A stretch of DNA of 64,000 bases from Lachnospiraceae bacterium. GTDB lineage: Bacteria > Bacillota > Clostridia > Lachnospirales > Lachnospiraceae. The DNA lies in NCBI GenBank assembly GCA_017618075.1, contig JAFZUY010000028.1, positions 34,330 through 98,329 on the forward strand, given 5' to 3'. This document shows positions 61,854 to 64,000 of this stretch, in pieces. The position numbers and the translations under genes are program-made. Below the pieces are notes generated by a model that worked only from the letters and a program-made list of their open reading frames with translations, made no database searches and was not told the DNA's origin. How positions within the stretch are numbered: position 1 is the stretch's first letter; each line of letters starts with the position of its first letter.

Positions 61854-62321
61854 ATGAGAGTAGGTTTAGGCTACGATGTTCACTGTCTTGAGTCCGGAAG
61901 AGACTTAATCATCGGTGGCGTAAAGATTGAATATGAAAAAGGTTTGCTCGGACATTCCGATGCCGACGTGCTGACGCATGCCATAATGGATGCTTTGCTT
62001 GGTGCAGCTTGTCTTGGAGATATCGGCCTTCATTTCCCCGATACAGCAGGAGAGTTTAAGGATATTTCAAGTATCGTGCTCCTTGAGAGGGTTCGAGAAC
62101 TCATAAAAGATGCAGGCTACGAAATCGGAAATATCGATGCAACGATTATTGCCCAGGCACCGAAGATGAGGCCTTATATTGATGATATGAGAAAGAATAT
62201 CGCTGATGCGTTGAAGATTGACATTATTCAGGTTAATATCAAGGCTACTACTGAGGAACACCTTGGTTTCACAGGCAGAGGCGAAGGAATATCGTCTGAG
62301 GCGATTTGCCTTTTGAATTAA
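61854..62321 (+). CDS. ispF: 2-C-methyl-D-erythritol 2,4-cyclodiphosphate synthase
   Basis: A 155-residue enzyme of the non-mevalonate isoprenoid pathway. [12 protein letters not shown] has the zinc-binding Asp and His, [20 protein letters not shown] is the family signature, and [19 protein letters not shown] ends the protein. Full length. AGAGGA is the ribosome site. No other isp gene is adjacent. Confidence 0.97.
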   Translation: MRVGLGYDVHCLESGRDLIIGGVKIEYEKGLLGHSDADVLTHAIMDALLGAACLGDIGLHFPDTAGEFKDISSIVLLERVRELIKDAGYEIGNIDATIIAQAPKMRPYIDDMRKNIADALKIDIIQVNIKATTEEHLGFTGRGEGISSEAICLLN

Positions 62322-62338
62322 TCTTTTAGGATAGAGTT

Positions 62339-63001
62339 ATGGAAGTTGAATTAAGAGTTGAGGGCCGCAACCTCGTGTTTGCGGCAAAAGAAAAAGATCA
62401 GGTTATATCTACACTTTCGGTTTCACCGGACATCGGCGGTGACGGAAGCACCATATATCAGATAAAGAATGCATTTACCAAAGGCCTCTACAGAAGACGC
62501 GGATATATGGATGCAATCTTAAAAGAAGTGTTTAACTGCATGCAGTCCGAACAGGAAGCGTTCGTATTCCTCGGAACCAGAGAACCTGAGATTTTTGAAA
62601 AGTATGGATTTGTAGATATCGTAAAACCGCAGGATCCTTTCCCCGAGACACTCGGCAGAATCGTAGATGTCAAAAGCTTCTTAAGATACTTCGAGTCCGA
62701 AAAAGAATTCGTAATGTCTCTTCATATTAAAGATGAAATGCTTCCCGAGAACGACGGAATATTCATGGTTCACTGCGGACCAGAAGGCGGAAGACTCAAC
62801 AGTACGAGAATTTCTCTTCCAGCAAATTGCACAGATGCCTGCGAGAGAGTTGCCGCCGAAGCGAAAGTAGATGTTAAAGATTTGATTCAGTTTGGTTTTG
62901 GATTAAAGAATGCTGAAGAGGCTTTCGAAGTTGCTGTTAAGATGAGAGAAGAGGAAATCTTTGGGGCATTGAACTCATTAAAATTCAAACAATCTGTATA
63001 A
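62339..63001 (+). CDS. GNAT-family acetyltransferase
   Basis: A 220-residue protein. The acetyl-CoA loop is LYRRRGYMDAILKEV (the R-x-x-G-x pattern) near residue 50, followed by the FEKYGFVDI strand typical of the GNAT fold. Residues about 115-220 are an extra domain without clear relatives. The substrate is not evident. It starts 17 bp after ispF and ends with a terminator, so the two are co-transcribed. Confidence 0.75.
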   Translation: MEVELRVEGRNLVFAAKEKDQVISTLSVSPDIGGDGSTIYQIKNAFTKGLYRRRGYMDAILKEVFNCMQSEQEAFVFLGTREPEIFEKYGFVDIVKPQDPFPETLGRIVDVKSFLRYFESEKEFVMSLHIKDEMLPENDGIFMVHCGPEGGRLNSTRISLPANCTDACERVAAEAKVDVKDLIQFGFGLKNAEEAFEVAVKMREEEIFGALNSLKFKQSV

Positions 63002-63007
63002 AAATAT

Positions 63008-63037
63008 AGATACCTGATAATCTCAGGTATCTTTTTT
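63008..63037 (+). terminator. Terminator after the GNAT gene
   Basis: AGATACCTGA / TCAGGTATCT with a 4-5 nt loop and T6. Confidence 0.88.
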
Positions 63038-63205
63038 GTCTTTTATATATTAAACCTAAATGAAAAAATAAGATTAATAATAAGTACTTAAAATACTATT
63101 ATAAAAAAATAAGTAAACTTTTTTGCTTTAAGAAAAGTTTATTATTATTTGATACAGGACTAAAATATAAAAAGAATACAGGATATGTGTAAAAGGAGCA
63201 TTAAA

Positions 63206-63829
63206 ATGGGAAAGGGTAAAATAATAATTCCTATAGTGTCACTTCTGTTAATAGCAGGTATTGTCACGGCAGTTTTAATATCAACTAATAAGTATAAGAA
63301 ATTTGAACTTCCTACAAGAATAACAATAGAAGATGATATTAAAGCTCAGGGATATGATGTAGGAATATTTGATGAGAAAAATTACAGAAAACTTGGCCTG
63401 ACAGGAAATTATGTGAAAATATGGGCTAAGTATAATGATAAAGAGAAGAATGAAGACAGAGATGTAAGTATTTCTTATATGAATTTCGATACCATAGAGG
63501 AGGCGCAAAAAACTTTTAACAATTATTATGTTGCTGCACAGTATTCAGAGAAAAAAAGCGAACATACAGGAAAAGTTAATTACTATTGTAATAATGAGAA
63601 AATGACGGGGTATGTTTTATATAATACTAATATTACATCAGATGATTTTGTTGACGAATATACTATATCTTTAACAAATGAAGACAGCATATTTAGTCCG
63701 AAATCGAATTTTCTGTATGGTGGAGTATATATGAGAGGCAAAACTATAGTGTATGTTACAACATCAAACTATGGAAAAATAAGTATGATTGATGATTTGC
63801 TTGATAAGTATAATCTACCGAAACCTTAA
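63206..63829 (+). CDS. Membrane-anchored protein of unknown function
   Basis: A 207-residue protein with one N-terminal hydrophobic helix (residues about 5-25, IIIPIVSLLLIAGIVTAVLI) and no lipobox cysteine, so it is a signal anchor. The rest is a polar extracellular domain rich in Lys, Asn and Tyr. I recognise no family. AAAAGGAG precedes ATG 63206, which I prefer over the earlier in-frame start. The DNA here is markedly more AT-rich than most of the window and adjoins an insertion element, which suggests acquired DNA. Confidence 0.65.
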   Translation: MGKGKIIIPIVSLLLIAGIVTAVLISTNKYKKFELPTRITIEDDIKAQGYDVGIFDEKNYRKLGLTGNYVKIWAKYNDKEKNEDRDVSISYMNFDTIEEAQKTFNNYYVAAQYSEKKSEHTGKVNYYCNNEKMTGYVLYNTNITSDDFVDEYTISLTNEDSIFSPKSNFLYGGVYMRGKTIVYVTTSNYGKISMIDDLLDKYNLPKP

Positions 63830-63860
63830 TCTATGTATTCGATATAAAAAACACCGACTT

Positions 63861-64000
63861 TGAACCGACCCCCAAAAGTTAGACCAAAAAATCTAACGAT
63901 TGGAGGTCGATTTTTTATGGCTAAATACAGTTTCGATTTTAAAAAACGAGTTGTACTTGAGTATTTATCCGGAAAAGGTGGTTATAATTATCTGGCTGAA
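63861..64000 (+). mobile_element. Left end of an IS3-family-like insertion element
   Basis: The terminal sequence TGAACCGACCCCCAAAAG followed by TTAGAC at 63861-63884 looks like an IS3-group inverted repeat, and a transposase start follows. The element continues beyond the window, so its right end and target duplication cannot be seen. Confidence 0.7.
63917..64000 (+). CDS. IS3-family transposase OrfA, N-terminal part
   Basis: The first 28 residues only, beginning MAKYSFDFKKRVVLEYLSGK, the helix-turn-helix N-terminus of IS3-type OrfA proteins (F-x-x-K-x-x-V-V pattern). GGAGG lies at 63902-63906. The ribosome site can pair with the inverted repeat (CGACCCCCA against TGGAGGTCG), which would restrain translation of transcripts entering from outside. 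Cut by the window end. Confidence 0.75.
   Translation, partial: MAKYSFDFKKRVVLEYLSGKGGYNYLAE

Overview
The window looks like a chromosomal segment of a low-to-moderate GC, Gram-positive anaerobe of the Clostridia, most likely family Lachnospiraceae. The grounds are the gene orders dgt-dnaG-rpoD-trmK-nif3 and infC-rpmI-rplT, a fused fermentative AdhE behind a Rex-type operator, pyrB-pyrI, a folC/E/P/BK cluster, and three neighbouring genes that I recognise from memory as Lachnospiraceae-restricted uncharacterised families (DUF5717, DUF5716 and a TPR partner). Most genes lie on the + strand with strong AGGAGG-type ribosome binding sites. No rRNA, prophage or CRISPR array is visible.

Layout. 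1-11.4 kb: accessory and cell-surface genes: an SDR enzyme, a lone type IV pilin-like protein, an AlkD-like protein, a Wzm/Wzt-type polysaccharide exporter, a methyltransferase/kinase-like fusion, a large membrane protein broken by a stop and a frameshift, a papain-fold protein, a lipoprotein carrying a complete barnase domain, and a GT39-like glycosyltransferase. 11.4-20.7 kb: tRNA-Trp, Rex operator and adhE, an APH-fold kinase, a polysaccharide deacetylase, a large hybrid histidine kinase, a NYN/LOTUS protein and two tRNA-Leu genes. 20.8-27.1 kb: the macromolecular-synthesis cluster (dgt, dnaG, rpoD, trmK, nif3), interrupted by an internally deleted SulP transporter remnant. 27.1-33 kb: small membrane and SEC-C proteins, a CPBP protease, the infC operon with its attenuator leader, and two CobW-type metallochaperone genes. 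33-39.6 kb: pyrBI, a response regulator with a PH-like partner, and the folate genes. 39.6-44 kb: a MoxR/DUF58/transglutaminase operon. 44-52.2 kb: queH, argS, tRNA-Met, vanZ, a heterodimeric ABC exporter and an Mrp-type Fe-S carrier. 52.2-58.1 kb: the DUF5717/Hsp70-like/TPR locus. 58.1-64 kb: a 52-bp tandem array, purB, an unusual structured leader with a small ORF before mgtE, ispF, a GNAT enzyme, an unknown membrane-anchored protein and the left end of an IS3-type element.

Three things stand out beyond ordinary gene content. First, nine copies of a REP-like imperfect hairpin (GGTGCCTGGCTC type arms, 3-4 nt loop, recurrent mismatches at fixed stem positions) sit mostly between co-directional genes just upstream of ribosome binding sites. 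Second, a five-unit tandem array of exactly 52-bp period, each unit a GCAGTAC/GTACTGC hairpin, lies before purB. Third, the mgtE leader has a well-translated 27-codon ORF enclosed in a long-range helix and followed by a terminator-like hairpin, and it does not resemble the M-box. The three-gene Hsp70-like locus is the best candidate for an undescribed protein system.
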